Source of the DNA: Fodinicola acaciae
GTDB taxonomy: Bacteria > Actinomycetota > Actinomycetes > Mycobacteriales > HKI-0501
Direction: 5' to 3'
Assembly (NCBI RefSeq): GCF_010993745.1
Contig: NZ_WOTN01000004.1
Span: forward strand, 434,001-498,000
Length of the DNA: 64,000 nucleotides
The notes below the pieces were generated by a model. That model was not told where the DNA came from. It searched no databases and worked only from the letters and a program-made list of their open reading frames with translations. Positions 31,874 to 40,219 of this stretch are shown here, one piece after another. The position numbers and the translations under genes are program-made. Within the stretch, counting starts at the first letter, position 1. The number at the start of each line of letters is the position of its first letter.

Positions 31874-33817
31874 GTGGCGAACCTCGCGCTCTACCGGAAG
31901 TATCGTCCGCGCACCTTCGCCGAGGTGGTCGGACAGGAGCACGTCACCGGACCGCTCATCCAGGCGCTGACCAACAACCGGCTCAACCACGCATACCTGT
32001 TCAGCGGCCCCCGCGGCTGCGGCAAGACCTCCTCCGCGCGCATCCTGGCTCGCTCGCTCAACTGCGCGAAGGGGCCGACGCCGACCCCGTGCGGCGAGTG
32101 CGAGTCGTGTGTGGCGCTGGCGCCAAACGGGCCCGGCAGCCTCGATGTGATCGAGATCGACGCGGCCAGCCACAACGGTGTCGAAGACGCCCGTGACCTG
32201 CGCGAGCGCGCGTTCTTCGCGCCGGTGTCCAGCCGCTTCAAGGTGTACGTGATCGACGAGGCGCACATGGTCACCACGGCGGCGTTCAACGCGCTGCTGA
32301 AGCTGGTGGAGGAGCCGCCGGAGTTCGTGAAGTTCGTCTTCGCGACCACCGAGCCGGACAAGGTGCTGCCGACGATCCGCTCGCGTACGCACCACTATCC
32401 GTTCCGCCTCATCCCGCCGCAGCAGCTGCGCGACCTGCTGGAGGAGATCTGCAACAACGAAGGCGTCAAGATCGAGCCGACGGTGTTGCCGCTGGTCGTA
32501 CGGGCAGGCGGCGGCTCGGCGCGTGACTCGTTGTCGGTGCTCGACCAGCTGCTGGCCGGTGCCGGCGAGGACGGTGTCACGTACGCGCGCGCCATCTCGC
32601 TGCTCGGAGTCACCGACGCCGCGCTGCTCGACGACGTGTGCGACGCGCTGGCCGCGGCCGACGGCGCCGGTGTGTTCAACGCGATCAACAAGGTCGTCGA
32701 GGCCGGTCACGACCCTCGCCGGTTTGCCTCTGACCTGCTCGAACGCCTCCGTGACCTGGTCGTGCTGGAGCGCGTGCCGGACGCCGGCGCCAGTGGTCTC
32801 ATCGACGTGCCGGCCGACCAGTTGGAGCGGATGACCGGCCAGGCCAAGCGGCTCGGACCGGCCTCGCTGTCCCGGATGGCCGACATCGTGCACGACGGTC
32901 TGGTGCAGATGCGGGGTACGACCTCGCCGCGGCTGGTGCTTGAGCTGCTGTGCGCGCGCATGCTGCTGCCAGCCGCCGAGGAGAGCCACAGCGCGCTGAT
33001 GCAGCGCCTCGAGCGGATGGAGCGGCGGTTCGAGATCGGCGGCATGCCGGCTCCGTCTTCGGTGGCCCCGTCTTCGGTGGCTCCGGCGCCGGCACCAGCG
33101 CCTCAACCGGTCGCGCAGCCAGCACCGGCTCCAGCTCCAACACCAGCTCCAACACCGGCGCCGCAGCCAGCAACAGCTCCGCAAGCGCCCCCGCCCCCGG
33201 CTCAGCCGGCCGCTCCGACGCCGGCACCGAGTGGCGGCGGCATGGACACCACGGCCGTACGGCAGATCTGGCCGCAGGTGATGGAGCGAGTGAAAGGCGT
33301 ACGCCGCGCGCACTGGTCGGCGCTGATGGACTCGACGCCGACCGCGATCGAAGGCAACACGCTCGTCGTCACAGTCAAAAACCAGGGCAACGCCGCCTGG
33401 CTGAGCAAGGACGAGGCGGTCCAGGCGGTCGCCGGCATCCTCAACGACCTGCTCGGCGTGCGCTGGACGCTGAAATACGTCACGGGTCGCCCGCCGGGCG
33501 GTGGCGGCGCGGGTCCGGCACGCGGTTCGCAGCCACCGCCACCTCCTCCACCGCCGGCACCGACGCCAGCACCGGTGGAAGCCGCTAAGGACGAGTGGCC
33601 GGACGTACGCGCGGTCCCTGGCGCCGACGCGCCGCCCCCGCCGCCGGCACCGGAAAAACCGAAGATCGTCGACATGGAGCCGCCACCGGATCCGTACGAC
33701 GAGCCCTATCCCGACGAGTACGACTCGGTCGACGTGCCTGGCGAGCGCGTCGACGTGATGAGCAGCGCGATCCAGGCGATCCAGGCGCTCGGCGCGACCG
33801 AAATCAAAGAAGGCTAG
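31874..33817 (+). CDS. dnaX: DNA polymerase III subunits gamma and tau
   Basis: A 647-residue clamp-loader ATPase. Walker A is GPRGCGKTSSAR (about residues 43-54). A zinc module (CAKGPTPTPCGECESC) and the Walker B/sensor region YVIDEAHMVTTAAFNALLKLVEEPP follow. Residues of about 395-455 are a Pro/Ala linker and the C-terminal part contacts polymerase, as in tau. The start is GTG. The gene stands between the SRP RNA and ybaB-recR, the conserved recombination-replication block. No obvious frameshift site for gamma was identified. Confidence 0.96.
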   Translation: MANLALYRKYRPRTFAEVVGQEHVTGPLIQALTNNRLNHAYLFSGPRGCGKTSSARILARSLNCAKGPTPTPCGECESCVALAPNGPGSLDVIEIDAASHNGVEDARDLRERAFFAPVSSRFKVYVIDEAHMVTTAAFNALLKLVEEPPEFVKFVFATTEPDKVLPTIRSRTHHYPFRLIPPQQLRDLLEEICNNEGVKIEPTVLPLVVRAGGGSARDSLSVLDQLLAGAGEDGVTYARAISLLGVTDAALLDDVCDALAAADGAGVFNAINKVVEAGHDPRRFASDLLERLRDLVVLERVPDAGASGLIDVPADQLERMTGQAKRLGPASLSRMADIVHDGLVQMRGTTSPRLVLELLCARMLLPAAEESHSALMQRLERMERRFEIGGMPAPSSVAPSSVAPAPAPAPQPVAQPAPAPAPTPAPTPAPQPATAPQAPPPPAQPAAPTPAPSGGGMDTTAVRQIWPQVMERVKGVRRAHWSALMDSTPTAIEGNTLVVTVKNQGNAAWLSKDEAVQAVAGILNDLLGVRWTLKYVTGRPPGGGGAGPARGSQPPPPPPPPAPTPAPVEAAKDEWPDVRAVPGADAPPPPPAPEKPKIVDMEPPPDPYDEPYPDEYDSVDVPGERVDVMSSAIQAIQALGATEIKEG

Positions 33818-33850
33818 GCTGACGCAAAAGTCAGCAGCGAGGAGAATGCC

Positions 33851-34186
33851 GTGAGGCCCGGTGGCCAGCCCAACATGCAGCAGATGCTCAAGCAGGCGCA
33901 GAAGATGCAGCGCCAGCTGGAGGAGGCGCAGGCCGAGCTCGCGGCCGCCGAGGTGACCGGCTCGGCCGGCGGCGGCATGGTGACCGCCACGGTGACCGGC
34001 TCCGGTGAGCTGACCGCGCTGGCCATCGACCCCAAGGTCGTCGACCCCGACGACGTCGAGACCCTCGCCGACCTGGTGATCGCCGCCGTACGCTCCGCGT
34101 CCGACGAGGCGAAGAAGCTGGCCGAGCAGAAGATGGGACCGGTCACCGGTGGCCTCGGTGGGCTCGCCGGCGGCCTGGGTCTCTAG
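33851..34186 (+). CDS. YbaB/EbfC-family nucleoid-associated protein
   Basis: A 111-residue DNA-binding dimer. Its N-terminal helix ([22 protein letters not shown]) and the beta segment [29 protein letters not shown] are diagnostic. It starts at a GTG with GAGGAG upstream and ends 6 bp before recR. It co-occurs with dnaX and recR in most bacteria. Confidence 0.94.
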   Translation: MRPGGQPNMQQMLKQAQKMQRQLEEAQAELAAAEVTGSAGGGMVTATVTGSGELTALAIDPKVVDPDDVETLADLVIAAVRSASDEAKKLAEQKMGPVTGGLGGLAGGLGL

Positions 34187-34192
34187 CCGACC

Positions 34193-34792
34193 GTGTACGA
34201 GGGTACTCTCGCCGACCTGATCGACGAGCTCGGCCGGTTGCCTGGCATCGGGCCGAAAAGCGCGCAGCGCATCGCCTTTCACATCCTGTCCGCCGACCCG
34301 GCCGACGTGACCCGGCTGGCGCAGGTGCTCACCAAGGTCAAGGAGCTCGTGCGCTTCTGCACGATCTGCTTCAACGTCGCCGAGCAGGAGCAGTGCAAGA
34401 TCTGCCGCGACGCGCGTCGCTCCGACGAGGTGCTGTGTGTCGTCGAGGAGCCAAAAGACGTGATCGCGATCGAGCGTACGCGCGAGTTCCGCGGCAAATA
34501 CCACGTGCTCGGCGGCGCGATCAACCCGCTGGAAGGCGTCGGCCCTGACGACCTGCGGATCCGCGAGCTGATGCAGCGGCTCGGGTCGGGACTGATCCGC
34601 GAGATCATCCTCGCCACCGACCCCAACACCGAAGGCGAAGCGACCGCGACCTACCTCGCGCTGATGATCAAACCGATGGGCCTGACGGTCACCAGGTTGG
34701 CCAGCGGGTTGCCGGTCGGTGGCGATCTGGAATACGCCGACGAGGTGACGCTCGGCCGCGCGTTCGAAGGCCGCCGCGCGCTCGACGTGTAG
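34193..34792 (+). CDS. recR: recombination protein RecR
   Basis: A 199-residue RecFOR-pathway protein that forms a DNA clamp. It has the helix-hairpin-helix [20 protein letters not shown], the zinc finger [16 protein letters not shown], a Toprim domain ([34 protein letters not shown]) and the Walker-like C-terminus [20 protein letters not shown]. The length is standard. The start is GTG. Confidence 0.97.
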   Translation: MYEGTLADLIDELGRLPGIGPKSAQRIAFHILSADPADVTRLAQVLTKVKELVRFCTICFNVAEQEQCKICRDARRSDEVLCVVEEPKDVIAIERTREFRGKYHVLGGAINPLEGVGPDDLRIRELMQRLGSGLIREIILATDPNTEGEATATYLALMIKPMGLTVTRLASGLPVGGDLEYADEVTLGRAFEGRRALDV

Positions 34793-34882
34793 GAATTCCG
34801 TACGCCAGAACGTAAATGTCACCGCCATCACAAACATGGGACGTTTGTTAACGCGTTGCGGGGGTAGTGGCGAGACTTAGGT

Positions 34883-36178
34883 GTGCGCGCTTCCGCAGAC
34901 CCCTCCTTAGCCAGCCCGGCCAAGCCGGGACGTCCCACTCTCACTCTCGCCTGGCCGATGTGGCTGCTCGGCGTCAGCGTCTACGCCGTGGCGGTTTTCC
35001 AACGCGGCAGCCTCGGCGTCGCCGGTCTGGCGGCCGCGTCGCATTTCCACGCCGGACCCGCGGCGTTGTCGATGTTCACGATCGTGCAGCTGCTCGTCTA
35101 CGCGATGATGCAGGTGCCGGTCGGGCTGCTCGCCGACCGCGTCGGGCCGCGCCGAATGCTCGCCACCGGGCTGGTGCTGATGGCGATCGGCCAGCTCGGC
35201 GTGGCGCTCACCGACAGCCTGCCGACCGCCGTCGCGGCGCGCGTACTCGTCGGCGCCGGCGACGCGATGAGCTTCGTGTCGATCCTGCGGCTGATCGCGG
35301 CCTGGTTTCCGCCGCATCGCTGCGCCTTGCTGACGCAGCTCACGTCTTTGGCAGGCCTGGTGGGAAATCTGGCGTCTGTGTTGCCGATGGCCGCGCTGCT
35401 CCAGGCATCCGGTTGGACCACGACTTTTGTTGTGAACGCTGGCGTCGCGCTCGTGCTGTTGGTGCCGGTCGGCTTCCTGTTGCGCGATCGTCCGGGCGGT
35501 GGTCGCACCGCGAAGCCGATCCACACCGCGTCCGTACGCCGCCAACTCGCCGAGGCCTGGGCTCAGCCGGGGACCCGGCTGGGGACCTGGACGCACACCT
35601 GCACGATGTTCTCGTCATGCGTTTTCGGTCTGCTGTGGGGATTTCCGTATCTGGTCAAAGGCGTCGGCCTGCCCACCGCCACCGCCGGCATCCTGCTGAC
35701 CGAACTGGTCGTCACCGGCGCGGTTTTCGCGCAGGTCTTCGGAATCGTCGCGTCGCGCTGGCCGGCGATCCGGCATCGGCTCGCACTGACCGTCGTCGTC
35801 GCGATCATGGTGTCGTGGACCGTCGTACTGGCGTGGCCGCACCCGCCGGTCTGGCTGCTGGCCGCGCACATCCTGGTCATCAGCGCCGGCGGCCCGGCGT
35901 CGATGCTCGGCTTCGAGCACGCGCGCGAAGCGAATCCGCCACAGCGAGCGGGCACGGCGTCCGGCCTGGTGAACATCGGTGGCTTCACCGCGTCGGTGAT
36001 CGGCATGCTGCTGATCGGTGTCACGCTGCAGGTCTTCGCCGGCCTCGGCGCTGCCGCGTACGCCCTGGCGTTTTCCTTGCAGTTCGTGCTGTTCGCGGTC
36101 GGGTTGGCGCAGATGGTCCGCTACGGCCGGATGGTCGCGCGGCGAGAGCGCATCCCACTCAGAACCCGCCGCGGCTGA
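34883..36178 (+). CDS. MFS transporter
   Basis: A 431-residue membrane protein with about 12 helices. Loop 2-3 carries PVGLLADRVGPRRMLATG, the MFS motif A. The N-terminal helix AWPMWLLGVSVYAVAVFQRGSLGVAG and the C-terminal half (GTASGLVNIGGFTASVIGMLLIG) resemble the nitrate/sugar-phosphate-like branch of actinobacterial MFS proteins. Substrate unknown. The start is a GTG. Confidence 0.87.
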   Translation: MRASADPSLASPAKPGRPTLTLAWPMWLLGVSVYAVAVFQRGSLGVAGLAAASHFHAGPAALSMFTIVQLLVYAMMQVPVGLLADRVGPRRMLATGLVLMAIGQLGVALTDSLPTAVAARVLVGAGDAMSFVSILRLIAAWFPPHRCALLTQLTSLAGLVGNLASVLPMAALLQASGWTTTFVVNAGVALVLLVPVGFLLRDRPGGGRTAKPIHTASVRRQLAEAWAQPGTRLGTWTHTCTMFSSCVFGLLWGFPYLVKGVGLPTATAGILLTELVVTGAVFAQVFGIVASRWPAIRHRLALTVVVAIMVSWTVVLAWPHPPVWLLAAHILVISAGGPASMLGFEHAREANPPQRAGTASGLVNIGGFTASVIGMLLIGVTLQVFAGLGAAAYALAFSLQFVLFAVGLAQMVRYGRMVARRERIPLRTRRG

Positions 36179-36285
36179 GTACACGCCGGCGAGAATCCCG
36201 CTCGCTCTTGAAGTGCAGACGCCGCTGCCCTGGCTTGCCTCGGCCATGTGGCCGGGCTGCGGCCACGCCATGCCCGGAGGCGGAC

Positions 36286-37587
36286 ATGGCGGAAGTGTGC
36301 AATGTCGTATATGCGCCAGTGAGCGGCATTGCCGCCAGGTATCGGGTGCTTCAGAGTGAGCAGCGGCAATCGGTGCCGACTCCGGAGGTCAGGTTGAGCG
36401 ATCCGAGAAAACGTTTTCACGGTAGACCGGTCACACGTCGTACGGTCTTGAGAGCCGGCGTGGCGCTTGGAGCGGCAGCGGGCGCCGGCATCCCGGCGGC
36501 GGCTGGTGCGCAGCAGAACGGTACGCCGCTGTGCGACAACGTCGACGACTCGGCGTGGCGGCAGAGCCTGGGCTCCAGCGACCTGTGCATCCCATATCAC
36601 CGCGAGCACGACAACAGCTGGGGATACATCTGGGGTGACTCGTTTCGCGACCTGCAGCAGTTTGGCGACTACATCGGCTCGCCGGTGATGCTGTGCCAGG
36701 ACACCTTCGACGCCTCCGGCGGATCACCGATCTCGTTCACCTGGGCCATGCCGAGCGGCGGCCGCTGCGAGCAGCTTTTCAACTACACGCACAATGCCGA
36801 CAACGGACACGGCTTCGAGGTGAGCCGGATCCCCAATGACTGCATCGAATTCGGCGGTCGTACGTATCTGCAATACACCTCGGTCGCGGTGTGGCAGCCG
36901 CCGGCCGGCTATGACGGATCGCTGATGAGCGGTGTCGCCTATTCCGACGACTACGGCGTGACCTGGCAGGACTATCCCTACCACTGGGCCGGCGACACGC
37001 AGGGCACCAACCAGTCGATGTATGGCATGTGGTCGTTCGCCGGCATCGACCCGGACGGCTGGCTCTACATCTTTTCCAAGCGGTGGAACGGATCGCACAA
37101 CAACACCGCGGACGGCGGCGCGATCCAGCTGTTCCGCATCCAGCCGGACGAGTTCCGCGCCGGCAACTTCGGAGCGCAGCAAAACTGGGCGTACGTCGGC
37201 GGATCCTGGCAGTGGACCACGTCCGCGCCGCCGTCGCCGATCCTGCAGGGCAACAACATCGGCGAGTTTTCGGTGAAGCGCATCGGAAACACCTATTGCA
37301 TGTCGTATTTCGACGTCAACGAGTATGCGATCTGCACGCGTACGGCGCCGCGGCCGGACCGCGAGTGGACGGCACCGAAAATCCAGATCGTCGGCGACAA
37401 CACCGTCCCCGGCCACTGGGGCAAACCGCAGCGGCGTTTCCTTTACGGCGGCTACATCCACCCCGGCAGCGCGAGCGCCAGCTCGCTCACCATCATCGTG
37501 TCGCAGTGGGGCGACCGGGTCGGCCCCGGCGTGGACATCCACGACCCGCCCTACTGGGCCGTGCAGTATGACGGCATCGTGCCGTAG
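36286..37587 (+). CDS. Tat-exported DUF4185 protein
   Basis: A 433-residue secreted protein with a twin-arginine signal at about residues 50-75 (RRTVLRAGVALGAAAGAGIP). The mature part is a beta-propeller-like DUF4185 domain (DNSWGYIWGDSFRD, GWLYIFSKRWNGSHNNTADG, GEFSVKRIGNTYCMSYFD), a fold related to sialidase- and lectin-type propellers. The ATG at 36286 has GGAGG six bases upstream but leaves an unusually long pre-signal segment; an internal GTG or TTG closer to the signal is possible. Probably a cell-surface carbohydrate-binding protein or glycosidase. Confidence 0.8.
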   Translation: MAEVCNVVYAPVSGIAARYRVLQSEQRQSVPTPEVRLSDPRKRFHGRPVTRRTVLRAGVALGAAAGAGIPAAAGAQQNGTPLCDNVDDSAWRQSLGSSDLCIPYHREHDNSWGYIWGDSFRDLQQFGDYIGSPVMLCQDTFDASGGSPISFTWAMPSGGRCEQLFNYTHNADNGHGFEVSRIPNDCIEFGGRTYLQYTSVAVWQPPAGYDGSLMSGVAYSDDYGVTWQDYPYHWAGDTQGTNQSMYGMWSFAGIDPDGWLYIFSKRWNGSHNNTADGGAIQLFRIQPDEFRAGNFGAQQNWAYVGGSWQWTTSAPPSPILQGNNIGEFSVKRIGNTYCMSYFDVNEYAICTRTAPRPDREWTAPKIQIVGDNTVPGHWGKPQRRFLYGGYIHPGSASASSLTIIVSQWGDRVGPGVDIHDPPYWAVQYDGIVP

Positions 37588-38457
37588 CTATGACTTTCGT
37601 TGCTGTGGCAGGTCTCCGTCCGGAAACGCGACCGGCTTGGGGTCGACCGGCTCCAGCGACGCACCGGTCGTACGCGGCGGTTTCTGGTCAGCGGGCGGCG
37701 CCGGCTCCGGCGCCGCCCTTTCCAGAAAACGCAGCAGTTCCACCGGAAACGGCAACACCAGAGTGGAGTTTTTCTCGGCGGCAACCTCGACGACCGTCTC
37801 CAGCAACCGCAGCTGCAGCGCGGCCGGCGTCTCGGACATCACCTTCGCGGCGTCGGAAAGCTTGGCGGAGGCCTGATATTCGCCGTCCGCGGTGATGATC
37901 CGCGCCCGCCGTTCGCGTTCGGCCTCGGCCTGCCGCGACATCGACCGCTTCATCGACTCCGGCAGCGCCACGTCCTTGATCTCGACCCGATCGATGTTGA
38001 CACCCCAGGCCAGCGCCGGGTTGTCGATCATCAGCTGCAGGCCCTCGTTGAGTTTTTCCCGGTTGGACAGCAGATCGTCCAGCTCGCTCTTGCCGATGAT
38101 CGACCGCAGCGAGGTCTGCGCGACCTGCAGCACCGCGAACCTGTAGTCCTGCACGTTGATCGCGGCACGCACCGGATCGACGACGTTGAAATAGACGACC
38201 GCGTCCACGCGTACGGTCACGTTGTCGCGCGTGATGCCTTCCTGCGCCGGCACCGGCATGGTGATGATCTGCATGTTGACCTTCTGCATGCGATCGACCA
38301 CCGGCACGATCAACGCGAGCCCCGGACCGCGGATGTGTTGTCGCACCTTGCCAAACCGGTAGATCAGGCCGCGTTCGTACTGCTTGACGATCCGCGCGCC
38401 GGACGCGGCGCCGAGCACGACCACCGCGCCGATCCCGATCAGTGCCTCGATGATCAT
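37588..38457 (-). CDS. SPFH/band-7 (slipin/stomatin-like) membrane protein
   Basis: A 289-residue protein with one N-terminal membrane helix (IEALIGIGAVVVLGAASGARIV) and an SPFH domain (QYERGLIYRFGKVRQHIRGPGLALIVPVVDRMQKVNMQ...DAVVYFNVVDPVRAAINVQDY). A coiled region (KRSMSRQAEAERERRARII) and a Pro-rich tail follow. Slipins scaffold membrane microdomains. It ends one base after the stop of the convergent DUF4185 gene. Confidence 0.92.
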   Translation of the reverse strand: MIIEALIGIGAVVVLGAASGARIVKQYERGLIYRFGKVRQHIRGPGLALIVPVVDRMQKVNMQIITMPVPAQEGITRDNVTVRVDAVVYFNVVDPVRAAINVQDYRFAVLQVAQTSLRSIIGKSELDDLLSNREKLNEGLQLMIDNPALAWGVNIDRVEIKDVALPESMKRSMSRQAEAERERRARIITADGEYQASAKLSDAAKVMSETPAALQLRLLETVVEVAAEKNSTLVLPFPVELLRFLERAAPEPAPPADQKPPRTTGASLEPVDPKPVAFPDGDLPQQRKS

Positions 38458-38502
38458 CTTCGCCTCCTAGCGAAGCGACTCAGCCTGATCGTACGCCGGA
38501 AA

Positions 38503-38844
38503 TCACCTCCACCACGACCTGCGACGAGCGCCCGGCTCCGGCCCACGCACCAGCGGATGACCAGCCGCCTCCCAGGCTTTCGTGCCACCGTCCAGCGACA
38601 ACGCACTCCGGCCGGCCAGGTCCAGCAGCCGCGCGGCACGCCAGGAGCGGTTACCCATCGAGCAGACGGTGATCAGCTGGCCGGCCGGCAACTCCCTGGC
38701 GCGTACGGCCAACTCGTCGATCGGCACGTAGAGCGCGCCAGGAATGTGGCCGTGCGCGTATTCGTCCGGCGTACGCACGTCCAGGAACGTGTCGCCGGCC
38801 TGCCACACCGCGTGTGCCACCGACACGTCGACTCGCTCGGCCAC
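38503..38844 (-). CDS. single-domain rhodanese-like protein
   Basis: A 113-residue rhodanese domain. FLDVRTPDEYAHGHIPGALYVPIDEL is the conserved N-terminal half. The active-site loop is VCSMGNRS, with the persulfide-bearing Cys at about 61. It may carry sulfur for transfer reactions. It is 45 bp upstream of the SPFH gene on the same strand and divergent from the DUF952-cupin gene, with a 22-bp gap. Confidence 0.9.
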   Translation of the reverse strand: MAERVDVSVAHAVWQAGDTFLDVRTPDEYAHGHIPGALYVPIDELAVRARELPAGQLITVCSMGNRSWRAARLLDLAGRSALSLDGGTKAWEAAGHPLVRGPEPGARRRSWWR

Positions 38845-38866
38845 CGGTCCAGGTTATCGTTTGACG

Positions 38867-39640
38867 GTGATCATCCACCTGCTCCCGCTGTCCGCCTTCC
38901 GCGACCAGGACGGTCCGATCACCGCGGAATCCCTGCGGACACAGGGATTCGTGCACTGTTCCCCGGACGAGCCGACGATGCTCAAGGTCGCCAACGCCTT
39001 CTATGCCGGCGCGACCGAGCAGATGGTGGCCCTGGTGCTGGATCCGGAGCGCATCACCGCGGACGTGCGCTGGGAAGCGCCGGACCATCCCGACGCCGCG
39101 GCCGCGGAGTTTCCGCACGTGTACGGGCCGATCGACCGCGAGGCGATCGTGGAGATCCGTTACGCACGAAGGGATGTCACCAACGCGTACGTCTCGCTCG
39201 ACCTGCGCCCGCCGAGCGCCGAGGCGCTGGATCTGTTGCCTCACCCCGAGGGCGGCTGGTTCGGCGAGACCTGGCGGACCGCGCACACGTACGTGCCGGA
39301 CGGCTATCCGGGTGAGCGGTCGACCGCGACCGGCATCTACTACCTGCTGCGCCCTGGCGAGTTTTCCGCGTGGCACAAGGTGCGTTCCGACGAGCTCTGG
39401 CTCTGGCACGGCGGCCTGCCGCTGAGGCTCACGCTCAACGCCGACAAACCGGTGGCCGGTGACGTGCGCATCCTCGGTGGCGACCTCGCCGCCGGCCAGC
39501 GGCCGCAGCTGCTCGTGCCGGCCGGACACTGGCAAACCGCCGAGCCGATCGGATCCGGCGGTGAGGTCCTGGTCAGCTGTGTGGTCTCGCCGGGTTTCGA
39601 CTTCGCCGACTTCTCCGTGCCAAACGATGACAGTCCGTGA
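38867..39640 (+). CDS. DUF952-cupin (DUF985) fusion protein
   Basis: A 257-residue two-domain protein. Residues of about 1-105 are DUF952 (IHLLPLSAF, TQGFVHCSPDEP, FPHVYGPI), an ADP-ribosyl-like fold of unknown function. Residues of about 118-250 are a cupin_5/DUF985 barrel (LLPHPEGGWFGETWRTAHTY, TGIYYLLRPGEFSAWHKVRSDELWLWH, GFDFADF). The metal-binding His and Glu of the cupin are visible in the second block. The start is GTG. The enzyme activity is unknown; sugar isomerase-like chemistry is possible for the cupin half. Confidence 0.85.
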   Translation: MIIHLLPLSAFRDQDGPITAESLRTQGFVHCSPDEPTMLKVANAFYAGATEQMVALVLDPERITADVRWEAPDHPDAAAAEFPHVYGPIDREAIVEIRYARRDVTNAYVSLDLRPPSAEALDLLPHPEGGWFGETWRTAHTYVPDGYPGERSTATGIYYLLRPGEFSAWHKVRSDELWLWHGGLPLRLTLNADKPVAGDVRILGGDLAAGQRPQLLVPAGHWQTAEPIGSGGEVLVSCVVSPGFDFADFSVPNDDSP

Positions 39641-39667
39641 GAGGTCACCAGCGGTAAACTGACCTCT

Positions 39668-40132
39668 GTGTCAGTCGTCATCGAGCCATCGACCAACCGG
39701 GACCTGATCCTCGGTTGGGGTGCGGTGATCGGTGGCTTCAGCCGCACCAGCCAGCAGTTGATGGCGCAGCTCACCGACGAGCTCGGCTATCCGGCCGGCT
39801 GGTTCGAGATCCTGATGCGGCTGCTGTGGACCGGCGACGAGCGCGGCATCCCGATGACGACGCTCGCTCGCGAGGTGTCACTGACCAGCGGCGGCTTCAC
39901 CAAGATCGCCGACCGGATGGTGGACGCCGGCCTGATGACGCGGACGACCTGTGCCAGCGACCGCCGCAAGACGTACGCGCAGCTGACGCCGACCGGCCGC
40001 GAGGTCGCCGAGCGCGCCGAGCGGGTGCACGCCGAGGGTCTGAAGCAGTACGTCGTCGACGTGCTCGGCACGGAGGATACGGCGACTTTGGTCCGTATTA
40101 TGGGGATCCTGCGCGACACGCACGGCTGCTAA
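39668..40132 (+). CDS. MarR-family transcriptional regulator
   Basis: A 154-residue winged-helix dimer. The recognition helix region is IPMTTLAREVSLTSGGFTKIADRMVDAGLMTR and the wing is TCASDRRKTYAQLTPTGREVAE. The start is GTG, 27 bp after the DUF952-cupin gene. Targets are not obvious; the GH116 gene downstream is separated by 87 bp. Confidence 0.9.
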   Translation: MSVVIEPSTNRDLILGWGAVIGGFSRTSQQLMAQLTDELGYPAGWFEILMRLLWTGDERGIPMTTLAREVSLTSGGFTKIADRMVDAGLMTRTTCASDRRKTYAQLTPTGREVAERAERVHAEGLKQYVVDVLGTEDTATLVRIMGILRDTHGC

Positions 40133-40219
40133 CTGGTCCGTCCTGTTCCGGACGGACACCCTTGACCATGTCATAGGTCACAAGTAGGTTCCTGAGAAAT
40201 CGATTTCACGGGAGCCGCC

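Noticed and set aside
31871-34837. Minus-strand open frame of 988 codons opposite dnaX-ybaB-recR
   Set aside because: The three plus-strand genes are unmistakable, and the minus frame has low-complexity His/Arg content.
34867-36285. Upstream extension of the DUF4185 frame through the MFS gene
   Set aside because: The extension is out of frame with the MFS protein and is Arg-rich. The ATG with GGAGG at 36286 is a credible start.
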